Assembly (NCBI GenBank): GCA_024763595.1
Contig: JANTFK010000030.1
Span: 1 to 15,124, forward strand
DNA: 15,124 nucleotides
DNA from: Bacteroidales bacterium
Lineage (GTDB): Bacteria; Bacteroidota; Bacteroidia; Bacteroidales; GCA-2748055
Reading direction: 5' to 3'
Shown: positions 9,901 to 15,124 of the stretch, piece after piece
Layout: each line of letters opens with the position of its first letter
Position numbering within the stretch: the first letter of the stretch is position 1
Notes under the pieces: generated by a model
The model's input: the letters and a program-made list of their open reading frames with translations, nothing else
Told to the model about the DNA's origin: nothing
Database searches by the model: none
Translations under genes and position numbers: made by a program

Positions 9901-10340
9901 GCCGTGGTAACCCAGATATTTCCGTTCCGGTCCTCCAGCAGATCGTCCACACGGTTATCAACAAGCCCCTGTTCCTTTTTATAGGTAATGAATGCGTGCC
10001 CGTCATAAACGCCAATCCCACCCTGCGTACCGAACCAGAGACGATCACGGCTGTCCACCAGGAGGCAATTGATAAAATCATCCGGTAAACCATCATCGGT
10101 TGTAAGGTACTTAAAATCATAACCATCATATCGGGCAGCTCCCACCTGTGTGGCGATCCATATGTAACCCTGGTGATCCTGGTCAATATCATTTACCGTG
10201 CTCTGGGGAAGGCCGTTTTTTATGGTGAAATTTTCAAAAGGTATTTTCTGGGCCCATGTAGTGGTTACGGAGGTACAAGCAAGCAAAAACCATGTAAGGA
10301 AGCGGGACATGGCCTGAAAAATTCTTTTTTTATCTTGCAT
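6987..10340 (-). CDS. Two-component-regulator-propeller sensor with Y_Y_Y domain and C-terminal SpoIIE-type PP2C phosphatase
   Basis: A 1117-residue inner-membrane signalling protein. After a signal peptide ending TTTWAQ (~residue 31) come about 15 propeller repeats of the form DxxGxIWIATxxGxxxYxG (~35-665), enough for two seven-bladed propellers in the periplasm. A Y_Y_Y domain (~705-770) leads to one membrane segment (~785-809, FWFILFEIIAVLTLILAVI). A cytoplasmic coiled coil with a 14-residue repeat (QRDQIAEQK/QRDRIAEQK) joins SIQYARRIQQAVLP to a SpoIIE domain (~880-1117). Likely metal-binding aspartates are present: GDFYW D909, ADCTGHG D926, FSDGF D1054 and VDDILV D1108. There is no histidine kinase or receiver domain, so output should be dephosphorylation of a partner, by analogy with RsbU a STAS anti-anti-sigma factor; none is encoded here. 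ATG 10340 is preferred over GTG 10343; ATG 10310 is also possible. The ligand is unknown. Confidence 0.92.
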   Translation of the reverse strand: MQDKKRIFQAMSRFLTWFLLACTSVTTTWAQKIPFENFTIKNGLPQSTVNDIDQDHQGYIWIATQVGAARYDGYDFKYLTTDDGLPDDFINCLLVDSRDRLWFGTQGGIGVYDGHAFITYKKEQGLVDNRVDDLLEDRNGNIWVTTAYGLSVITGDTVLTYTFADALTDNNVSDIMMDSGGRIQVATYPVSGLTIFTDPYHYEKLPQPEIIREIIEVSPGEIWYATQGKGIFVSGNNEFRKLGKEEGLTDEIVLSIHQMRNGEVWCGTYVDGLFVYREGRFHPLENNQAHDLLAAGFLEDQHGRIWIKSFDEGVWMYDAGDLRHFTVQNNLVHNVIQDIFEDKFGTIWIATLKGISKYGKGIFEIYDKDYVPELPDNVQSVFVDSRGWVWFGSTGRVFIKQAEKTLIADEELGFRRGDALPLSYAEDRFHNIYIGTDIQLLYYNGNSIVPVYLDKDKDKNISINSLLYTGREQLWCATDSGIYLYGNRGVAILGEREGLPDPQVDDLARFDQMIYCATEGGVAVFDQDGKHLRDYTVADGLESNLCIDLTTDNDGNIWVATRSNGISKIPAQRNMPVTNYTTREGLISNSTYFVEFADSVSLWIGTNRGINVLHTETGEITLYGYEEGFYPVETHARAVSRGRDGSLWIGTVEGLVHYNPRYDTKSDLPPDLVFYPPLVDGRVFSESDKRKKRLKESRTGNPVFPYGKNSLEFHFTAIHTTNPLLNRTSYFLEGFDKDWSPPGTAQSVPYMRLPNGDYVFRVKAFNPDGVETEHEASFAFTIKPPFWKTFWFILFEIIAVLTLILAVIKFRERQLIREKKVLETKVRERTREIEAQKLEIEMQRDQIAEQKGYVEEQRDRIAEQKQEITDSIQYARRIQQAVLPGKQMLEQTLPDHFIFFKPRDIVSGDFYWVDRKDDQIIVCAADCTGHGVPGAFMSLLGLTFLNEIVNKDGILKASEILNRLRVSIMKSMSHRGGTDQAWDGMDLSLVIINRKLNMLEFAGAYNPLILSRNSEIIEYKGDKMPVGKHVGEEKPFTNHRVPLLAGDMLYLFSDGFPDQFGGEKGSKYKARAFKRFLSGISEEPVDKQSELLEQELHRWMGNTPQVDDILVMGIRYV
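7746..7814 (-). repeat. Tandem-like coiled-coil repeat within the sensor gene (two 27-nt units 42 nt apart)
   Basis: The units at 7788-7814 and 7746-7772 encode QRDQIAEQK and QRDRIAEQK. The 42-nt spacing equals 14 residues, or two heptads, as expected for a rigid signalling helix between the membrane segment and the phosphatase. The DNA copies have diverged at synonymous positions, so this is an old duplication or protein-level convergence, not a recent repeat. Confidence 0.7.
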
Positions 10341-10373
10341 CACTTGCTAGAATTACCTTAATTGTCTGAATCT
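10341..10373. promoter_or_regulatory. 33-bp divergent start region between the sensor and the aminopeptidase
   Basis: The two ATG codons (10340 on the minus strand, 10374 on the plus strand) are separated by only 33 bp, too little for two complete independent promoters, so promoter elements must extend into one or both coding regions. On the plus strand TATCTTGC (10331-10338) resembles the TAnnTTTG -7 box with one T missing, a weak candidate for the aminopeptidase. I could not identify a clear -7 box for the sensor. Confidence 0.35.
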
Positions 10374-11816
10374 ATGAAAAAATATTTTTCACTTTTGATA
10401 ATGTTATCAATAGTATCAGGATGTCAGAATCCGGCGGGCAGAACCTGGATAATTCCTGTGACCATTGATACTTCCGATTTATCCTATACGCCCGACCTGT
10501 TGAAAAGTTTCGAAACGCGGCGCATTCAATTATTGGATTCGTTACAGGAAGGATATGTCCTTTTGCACGCGACAGATCAGGAGAGTTATAACCGCCACGG
10601 TTACAGACCCAATAATTATTTCTACTACCTGACCGGTTATGATGCTCCCGATACATACGCGCTGTTGAGTAATGATACGGATCACGCTTTTATCCTTTCC
10701 ATGCCTCCTGAAAGTATCAGATCGCTTATTTATACAGGGGGGTCCCTTCATGCCAGTGAGATAACGGACCTGTTCGGGCCCGATACAGTGCTTTCGTATG
10801 TTTCATTCTGGCACTTCGTCGACTCTTTGTTACAAACAGATCTTCCCGTCTACCTGGACCGCTCCGACAGGGACCTGTTCAACAACCTGAAGCAACGGGC
10901 AGGTGTTATTGCAGAAGAGAGATTCCGGGACATCGCCCTGCTGGTTGATCAGATGCGCCTGCTGAAGGGACCCCTGGAAGTGGAACGGCTTCAAAAAGCA
11001 TGTGATATTACTTCCCTGGCCCTGGTCAAAGCAATGAAAGCATGTGCGCCCGGAATGTTCGAATTTGAGATAGAGTCGGTAATCGAAGGGACTTTTCTGC
11101 AATACGGTTCCCCCATGCCCGGATTTCCATCCATTACAGGCTCGGGCCCCAACAGCACCATCCTGCATTACGAATCCAATAACAGGATAATGGAAGCAGG
11201 GGATCTTTTGCTCATGGATATCGGCGCAGAGTATGGATATTATACCGCTGATATCTCGCGCACCATTCCGGTAAACGGCAGATTCTCACAGGAACAAAGG
11301 ATCATCTACCAGTTGGTGCTTGATGCCCAGAAAGCCGCCATTGAGCGGTTACGGCCCGGCAATATGCCGGAAGAAGGCCATATGGCGGCCCGTGATGTGA
11401 TTGCGGAAGGATTGTACCAATTGGGGTTGATCACCGATACAATGGCAGACTGGCAGGTACAGTTTTACATGCTCCACCGCTTCTCCCACTACCTGGGACT
11501 CGATGTTCACGATGTGGGAAATTACGGAGGAGCCCGGATTGAAAGCAGTATACTTGAACCGGGTATGGTCCTGACCATTGAACCGGGCCTCTATTTCAGG
11601 GAAGAGGGACTGGATCAGTTGCCGGCTATCTTCGGGAACAGGGTGGATTCAACCGAGCTGGTAAATTTTGCACGGACAGTGGGGCCTGTGTATGCCCGCT
11701 ACATCAATACCGGCGTTCGCATTGAAGATGATATCCTGATTACCCGGGACGGAAACATCATACTCTCCAGGTATGCACCAAAAGAGATAGCGGATATCGA
11801 ACAATTAATGCGGTAG
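10374..11816 (+). CDS. Lipoprotein aminopeptidase P family protein (Xaa-Pro aminopeptidase, M24B)
   Basis: A 480-residue metallopeptidase expected to remove an N-terminal residue preceding proline. It has an AMP_N-type N-terminal domain (~35-150, with YRPNNYFYYLTGYD) and a pita-bread M24 domain (~195-460). All five metal ligands are visible: D282 (LLMDIGAEYG), D293 (TADISRT), H372 (HRFSHYLGLDVHDVG), E403 (LTIEPGLYF) and E451 (GVRIEDD). D282-D293 spacing equals E. coli PepP D260-D271, but E403-E451 is 25 residues longer than E383-E406, showing an insertion in that loop. The N-terminus MKKYFSLLIMLSIVSGC is a lipoprotein signal with lipobox VSGC (C17) and Q at +2, so it should be anchored facing the periplasm, probably in the outer membrane. 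The start is ATG 10374; an in-frame TTG at 10362 would add four residues. It ends 22 bp from the converging isomerase gene. Confidence 0.92.
   Translation: MKKYFSLLIMLSIVSGCQNPAGRTWIIPVTIDTSDLSYTPDLLKSFETRRIQLLDSLQEGYVLLHATDQESYNRHGYRPNNYFYYLTGYDAPDTYALLSNDTDHAFILSMPPESIRSLIYTGGSLHASEITDLFGPDTVLSYVSFWHFVDSLLQTDLPVYLDRSDRDLFNNLKQRAGVIAEERFRDIALLVDQMRLLKGPLEVERLQKACDITSLALVKAMKACAPGMFEFEIESVIEGTFLQYGSPMPGFPSITGSGPNSTILHYESNNRIMEAGDLLLMDIGAEYGYYTADISRTIPVNGRFSQEQRIIYQLVLDAQKAAIERLRPGNMPEEGHMAARDVIAEGLYQLGLITDTMADWQVQFYMLHRFSHYLGLDVHDVGNYGGARIESSILEPGMVLTIEPGLYFREEGLDQLPAIFGNRVDSTELVNFARTVGPVYARYINTGVRIEDDILITRDGNIILSRYAPKEIADIEQLMR
10375..10410. promoter_or_regulatory. Two adjacent inverted repeats at the start of the aminopeptidase gene (possible operator)
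   Basis: TGAAAAA (10375-10381) pairs with TTTTTCA (10385-10391), and TTGATAA (10395-10401) pairs with TTATCAA (10404-10410) across a TG spacer. Both lie in the first 13 codons of the lipoprotein gene and 35-70 bp upstream of the sensor start, where the sensor promoter should sit. A few dyads this size are expected by chance in 15 kb, and Lys/Phe/Leu/Ile signal-peptide codons favour them, so an operator role is only a suggestion. Confidence 0.2.
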
Positions 11817-11838
11817 CCCCCGGAAAATGATGATCTGC

Positions 11839-12273
11839 TCAGTCGTCAATGAGGATCTTCTCGATCTTATCCCCCTGGCGAATGGCATCAATGACTTCCA
11901 GACCTTCATAGACCTTGCCAAAACAGGTGTGCTGCCGGTCCAGGTGACTGGTATTGGTACGTGAATGGCAGATAAAAAACTGTGAGCCACCAGTATCCCG
12001 TCCTGCATGTGCCATGGAGAGCACGCCCCGGTCATGGTACTGGTTATCGCCGTCCAGCTCGCATTTAATGGTGTAACCCGGTCCGCCCATCCCCGTACCA
12101 TCCGGACATCCGCCCTGGATAACGAAGTCGGGGATAACGCGATGAAAAGTGAGCCCGTCATAGAAGCCCGCTTTCGACAACTTGATGAAATTAGCAACAG
12201 TACCCGGTGCATCCTTGTCGTAGAATTGGACTTTCATAACACCTTTTTCAGTATGGATCTCAGCTTTACTCAT
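11839..12273 (-). CDS. Cyclophilin-type peptidyl-prolyl cis-trans isomerase
   Basis: A compact 144-residue single-domain cyclophilin that catalyses cis/trans isomerisation of Xaa-Pro bonds in protein folding. There is no signal peptide, so it is predicted cytosolic. Family residues are visible: FHRVIPDFVIQGG (R45, F50, Q53), MAHAG (M88, A89), GGSQFFI (Q98, F100) and LDRQHTCFGKV (L111, H115). The position matching Trp121 of human CypA is His110; loss of that Trp is common in bacterial cyclophilins and goes with weak cyclosporin binding. The start is ATG 12273 (MSKAEIHTEKG), because a frame open to 12309 would add 12 residues lying in the 42-bp gap after hisIE. It is the last gene of the minus-strand his run, probably read through from it, possibly with its own promoter. 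An AAAGAGAAG purine stretch precedes the start. Confidence 0.93.
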   Translation of the reverse strand: MSKAEIHTEKGVMKVQFYDKDAPGTVANFIKLSKAGFYDGLTFHRVIPDFVIQGGCPDGTGMGGPGYTIKCELDGDNQYHDRGVLSMAHAGRDTGGSQFFICHSRTNTSHLDRQHTCFGKVYEGLEVIDAIRQGDKIEKILIDD

Positions 12274-12315
12274 ATTCTTCTCTTTAATTGTGAGTCGCGA
12301 ATTTAACAAAAATAA

Positions 12316-12903
12316 TTATTTGTGACGCGCCTCAAGAACCCCTGCCACATCCTGAATATGATACCCTTTGGCCGAAAGGAGCACCAGCATGTGGTAAAGC
12401 AGGTCAGCCGCTTCATTCAGAAAAAGATCGTCGTTGCTGTCCTTGGCCTCGATCACCAGTTCCACAGCCTCCTCTCCCACTTTCTGGGCAATTTTATTGA
12501 TACCGCCTTTAAATAAACTGGTGGTGTATGATCCTCCGGGCATTTCAGATTTACGCCGTTCTATCAGATCCTGGAGGTAGCCGATAAATGCCAGATCATT
12601 GCGATTTTCCTCATCAAAACAGGTATCGCTCCCCGTATGGCAAACCGGGCCGTCCGGCTGTGCCTTGACCAGCAGGGTATCGTTGTCACAATCCTCCAAT
12701 ATATCTGCCACATGGAGATAATTACCACTCTCCTCGCCTTTTGTCCACAACCGTTTCCTTGTACGGCTGTAAAAAGTCACCAAACCCTCCCTGCGGGTCT
12801 TTTCCAGGGCCTCCGGATTCATAAATCCAAGCATTAGAATTTTACTTGTCCGGGCATCCTGAATGATGGCGGGTATAATTCCATTAAGTTTATCAAAATT
12901 CAT
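12316..12903 (-). CDS. hisIE: Bifunctional phosphoribosyl-AMP cyclohydrolase / phosphoribosyl-ATP pyrophosphatase
   Basis: A 195-residue cytosolic fusion enzyme for steps 2 and 3 of histidine biosynthesis: hydrolysis of PR-ATP to PR-AMP and opening of the adenine ring to ProFAR. The HisI half (~1-110) has FMNPEAL, TFYSRTRKRLWTKGE and the zinc/magnesium region DCDNDT...GPVCHTGSDTCF. Its cysteines C72, C88 and C95 show the 16 and 7 spacing of the known zinc ligands C93, C109 and C116 of the Methanothermobacter enzyme. The HisE half (~111-195) has GGSYTTSLF, KVGEEAVELVIEA and NEAADLLYH, the acidic helices that bind Mg-PR-ATP. Fusion in this order is usual in Bacteroidota and enterobacteria. Its ATG lies one base beyond the hisF stop codon, indicating translational coupling. 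No defect is visible. Confidence 0.97.
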   Translation of the reverse strand: MNFDKLNGIIPAIIQDARTSKILMLGFMNPEALEKTRREGLVTFYSRTRKRLWTKGEESGNYLHVADILEDCDNDTLLVKAQPDGPVCHTGSDTCFDEENRNDLAFIGYLQDLIERRKSEMPGGSYTTSLFKGGINKIAQKVGEEAVELVIEAKDSNDDLFLNEAADLLYHMLVLLSAKGYHIQDVAGVLEARHK

Positions 12904-12904
12904 G

Positions 12905-13657
12905 TTATCTTACGATTATATGTTGTTTTCTTAAGTATTGCTTCAAGTCAGGAATGGGTATTTCATTATAGTGAAAAATGGAGGCTGCCAGGGCTGCATC
13001 GGCCCTGCCCTCCTGAAAGACACTGGCAAAATGGGATTTCTTTCCCGCTCCGCCCGAGGCAATGACCGGAATGGAGAGTTGCGTGGAGAGCTCCCTGAGC
13101 GCTTCACATGCAAAACCGTTCCTGGTCCCGTCGTGGTTCATGGAGGTAAAGAGGATCTCTCCGGCACCCCGTTCCTGAGCCTCCTTTGCCCAGCTGAAAA
13201 GCTCCTTTTCCGTCGGGATCCGTCCACCGTTCACAAAAACCGTCCACCGGTTATTCTTCCACTGCGCATCAATGGCCACCACCAGAAACTGGGTCCCGAA
13301 TCCACCGGCAATCCGGTTAATCAGATCAGGATCCTTAACTGCGGAAGAGTTGACAGAAACTTTATCCGCACCTGCCGAGAGCAACAGATCGGCATCCGCT
13401 AAACGGTCGATACCTCCACCCACGGTAAATGGGATATTCAGGTGCCTGGCAATCCGCCTGACCAGGTCTGCAAACAATTTACGACCCTCGTGGGTGGCAG
13501 TGATATCCAGGTAAACCAGCTCATCGGCTCCCTCACGGGCATACCTGGCTCCCAGTTCCACAGGATCCCCCACATCCACCACATTCTCAAAGTTGATCCC
13601 TTTCACCGTTTGTCCGTCCCTGATATCCAGACAGGGTATGATCCTTTTTGCCAGCAT
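12905..13657 (-). CDS. hisF: Imidazole glycerol phosphate synthase, cyclase subunit
   Basis: A 250-residue (beta/alpha)8-barrel subunit that uses ammonia from HisH to convert PRFAR to imidazole glycerol phosphate and AICAR. With ATG 13657 as start, the catalytic aspartates fall at D11 (IIPCLDIRDG) and D130 (VVAIDAQ), exactly the Thermotoga HisF numbering. Phosphate-binding loops FTVGGGI, KVSVNSSA and PVIASGGAG are present, as is the lid/tunnel region near TSMNHDGT. The frame can be extended two codons to a TTG at 13663, which would overlap hisA by 4 nt, but the ATG is preferred because it restores family numbering and leaves a two-base gap after the hisA stop. It lies between hisA and hisIE in a tightly packed cluster. 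All key motifs are intact. Confidence 0.97.
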   Translation of the reverse strand: MLAKRIIPCLDIRDGQTVKGINFENVVDVGDPVELGARYAREGADELVYLDITATHEGRKLFADLVRRIARHLNIPFTVGGGIDRLADADLLLSAGADKVSVNSSAVKDPDLINRIAGGFGTQFLVVAIDAQWKNNRWTVFVNGGRIPTEKELFSWAKEAQERGAGEILFTSMNHDGTRNGFACEALRELSTQLSIPVIASGGAGKKSHFASVFQEGRADAALAASIFHYNEIPIPDLKQYLRKQHIIVR

Positions 13658-13659
13658 AC

Positions 13660-14388
13660 TCAACGCCTTTTTAAGATGTATGATTCCAGGCTTTTCAGTG
13701 AGATTCTATTTTCATAAATGGCTTTTCCCACAATCACCCCTTCAATTCCTTTTTCATCCAGCAACTCAATATCGGCCAAGCTGCTGATCCCTCCGCTGGC
13801 GATCAGAAAGATCCCCCCGTCCGATCTTTTCAGATCTTCATACACCTCAACCGCGGGGCCTTCAAGCATGCCATCCCGCTCAATATCGGTACAGATGACC
13901 TTTTCGATTCCGGCCGCCCGGTATGATGAAATGAAGGCAGTCAGCTCCATGGAGGTATCCTCATACCAACCCGATACAGCGATGATTCCGTCCCTGAAAT
14001 CGGCCCCCAGAATGATCCGGTCCGCTCCGTACCGTTCGATCCATCCCAGGAACAGGGTACGGTCCTTTACCGCAATACTTCCTCCGGTCACCATCCGGGC
14101 ACCCGATGCAAAGGCAATACGCAGGTCCTCATCGGTTCTCAGTCCTCCCCCTGCATCGATAACGAGTTCTGTTCGGGAGGCGATCTTTTCCAGTACACGG
14201 TAGTTTACCAGCCGTTGCTCCCTGGCACCGTCCAGGTCCACCAGGTGCAGCCTGCCGATTCCATGATCCTCAAAGAGCCGGGCCATCTCCAGCGGGTCCC
14301 CGTAGCTTTTACTGCGTGCATAATCGCCCTGGGTAAGCCTCACACACTTGCCTTCAATGATATCAATGGCCGGAATGATCTCTATCAT
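13660..14388 (-). CDS. hisA: Phosphoribosylformimino-5-aminoimidazole carboxamide ribotide isomerase (ProFAR isomerase)
   Basis: A 242-residue (beta/alpha)8 barrel catalysing the Amadori rearrangement of ProFAR to PRFAR, the substrate of HisFH. The catalytic acid/base pair is D9 (IIPAIDIIEGKCVRL) and D130 (ILGADFRDG). Phosphate-binding elements include DAGGGLRTDED, MVTGGSIAV, CTDIERDGMLEGP and LIASGGISS, and the duplicated half-barrel symmetry typical of HisA/HisF is apparent. The D-R-DG run after strand 5 and the ERDGM loop argue for HisA rather than a TrpF-like or bifunctional PriA enzyme. The ATG overlaps the hisH stop in an ATGA motif (14385-14388), the classic arrangement for translational coupling. 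Length is normal for the family. Confidence 0.97.
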   Translation of the reverse strand: MIEIIPAIDIIEGKCVRLTQGDYARSKSYGDPLEMARLFEDHGIGRLHLVDLDGAREQRLVNYRVLEKIASRTELVIDAGGGLRTDEDLRIAFASGARMVTGGSIAVKDRTLFLGWIERYGADRIILGADFRDGIIAVSGWYEDTSMELTAFISSYRAAGIEKVICTDIERDGMLEGPAVEVYEDLKRSDGGIFLIASGGISSLADIELLDEKGIEGVIVGKAIYENRISLKSLESYILKRR

Positions 14389-14969
14389 AATTTCAGGAAT
14401 CGTGAGAGGATGGATTCACCCGGATCACCGCTTTTTTCCGGATGGAACTGGGTGGCATAGAAATTATCCTTTTGCAGGGCCGCACTGAAAGGGACCATGT
14501 AATTGGATACAGCTGCGGTTTCCCTGCAAACAGGTACATAATAAGAGTGTACAAAATAGACATAGGATCCGTTCAGGGAATCAGCAAACAGGTCGCCTGT
14601 AGTCCTTTCCAGGCTGTTCCATCCCATGTGCGGGACCTTCAGCTGCCCGTCGGGAAACCGCACTACAGGTTCATCGAAAATCCCGATACATGGCGTATCT
14701 CCCTCTTCCGACCATCTGCACATCAGTTGCTGACCCAGGCAGATCCCGAGGACGGGTTGTTTCAATCCGGCAATCAGCTGGTCCAGTCCCCGCTCCTGCA
14801 GGTACTTCATGGTGGTACCGGCCTCACCCACACCCGGAAAAATCACCTTGTCAGCCGCTTCAATCACCCCCGGATCATCCGTAATTTCAGCCGTCACACC
14901 TAATCTTCCGAGGGCATGGTCCACCGATCTGATATTTCCTGCATTATATTTAATGACTGCAATTTTCAT
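14385..14969 (-). CDS. hisH: Imidazole glycerol phosphate synthase, glutamine amidotransferase subunit
   Basis: A 194-residue class I (triad) glutaminase that supplies ammonia to HisF through the heterodimer interface. The nucleophile is C77 in VLGICLGQQLM, and the other triad members are H176 and E178 in ATQFHPEKSG. YNAGNIRSV at the N-terminus, FPGVGEAG near the oxyanion region and YFVHSYY are further HisH signatures. Length is normal. The start is ATG 14969, 11 bases after the hisB stop; its 3' end shares ATGA with hisA. Its encoded partner HisF lies one gene away, so the complex is complete within the window. Confidence 0.97.
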   Translation of the reverse strand: MKIAVIKYNAGNIRSVDHALGRLGVTAEITDDPGVIEAADKVIFPGVGEAGTTMKYLQERGLDQLIAGLKQPVLGICLGQQLMCRWSEEGDTPCIGIFDEPVVRFPDGQLKVPHMGWNSLERTTGDLFADSLNGSYVYFVHSYYVPVCRETAAVSNYMVPFSAALQKDNFYATQFHPEKSGDPGESILSRFLKL

Positions 14970-14980
14970 CTGAGGCTATT

Positions 14981-15124
14981 TTACAGGATGCCCTTGGTGG
15001 AAGGCATCCGGTTGCTATCTGGATCGACCGTGACCGCTCTCTTCACAGCCCTTGCAAACCCTTTGAATACAGCTTCTATTTTGTGATGTTCATTGTCCCC
15101 GGTAGCTTCTATATGCAGATTGCA
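14981..15124 (-). CDS. hisB: Imidazoleglycerol-phosphate dehydratase, C-terminal end (partial)
   Basis: Only the last 47 codons and the TAA are in the window; the gene continues beyond 15124. The translated end contains GDNEHHKIEAVFKGFARAV and SNRMPSTKGIL, the conserved metal-binding HHxxE motif and C-terminal PSTKGxL of IGP dehydratase, which converts imidazole glycerol phosphate to imidazole acetol phosphate. In many Bacteroidota HisB also carries an N-terminal histidinol-phosphate phosphatase domain; whether this one does cannot be seen here. It precedes hisH by 11 bases on the same strand, extending the his cluster upstream. Confidence 0.95.
   Translation of the reverse strand, partial: CNLHIEATGDNEHHKIEAVFKGFARAVKRAVTVDPDSNRMPSTKGIL

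Noticed and set aside
13221..13252. Close direct repeat of CCGTCCACCG
   Set aside because: It falls inside hisF at a normally coding stretch, is present only twice and is not linked to any mobile element feature.
13658..13663. hisF start at TTG 13663 with a 4-nt overlap of hisA
   Set aside because: The ATG at 13657 is a better codon and puts the catalytic aspartates at positions 11 and 130 as in characterised HisF.

Overview
The window looks like chromosomal DNA from a member of the Bacteroidota, most likely an environmental Bacteroidales/Marinilabiliales-type organism. The evidence is a TonB-dependent receptor with an N-terminal carboxypeptidase-regulatory-like domain, a cell-surface protein ending in a type IX secretion (T9SS) sorting domain, a giant periplasmic two-propeller sensor fused to a SpoIIE phosphatase, a TAnnTTTG-type promoter element, and a his gene cluster running B-H-A-F-IE. 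Genus or species cannot be read from this sequence. Coding density is very high: no gene-free stretch exceeds about 100 bases, and I see no tRNA, rRNA, CRISPR array, insertion sequence or phage gene.

Layout. Positions 1-489 (+) hold the 3' end of a carboxypeptidase-regulatory-like protein, followed by a TonB-dependent outer-membrane receptor (577-3039, +, GTG start). A probable promoter (3089-3096) precedes ornithine aminotransferase rocD (3136-4347, +). rocD converges on, and overlaps by 20 bp, a T9SS-sorted surface protein (4328-6937, -). That protein lies directly downstream of a membrane sensor/phosphatase (6987-10340, -). Only 33 bp separate the sensor start from a divergently transcribed lipoprotein of the aminopeptidase P family (10374-11816, +). 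The rest is on the minus strand: a cyclophilin-type peptidyl-prolyl isomerase (11839-12273) at the downstream end of the histidine cluster hisIE (12316-12903), hisF (12905-13657), hisA (13660-14388), hisH (14385-14969) and the 3' end of hisB (14981-15124, cut by the window edge).

How the genes work together. The his genes encode a nearly continuous block of the middle of histidine biosynthesis, with junctions from a 4-nt overlap to an 11-nt gap, so they should be co-transcribed and translationally coupled. The SpoIIE sensor and the T9SS surface protein are a plausible second operon, a sensing/signalling protein with an exported partner, but this is inference. rocD and the aminopeptidase are consistent with amino-acid and peptide metabolism. 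Several start codons were moved inward from the longest open frame (rocD, hisF, sensor, surface protein, aminopeptidase, isomerase); the reasons are given per gene.

I found no convincing wholly new system. The most interesting points are the sensor/T9SS gene pair, the 33-bp divergent start region with two nearby dyads, a G8 tract in the surface-protein gene, the convergent gene ends without terminators, and the lipoprotein form of aminopeptidase P.
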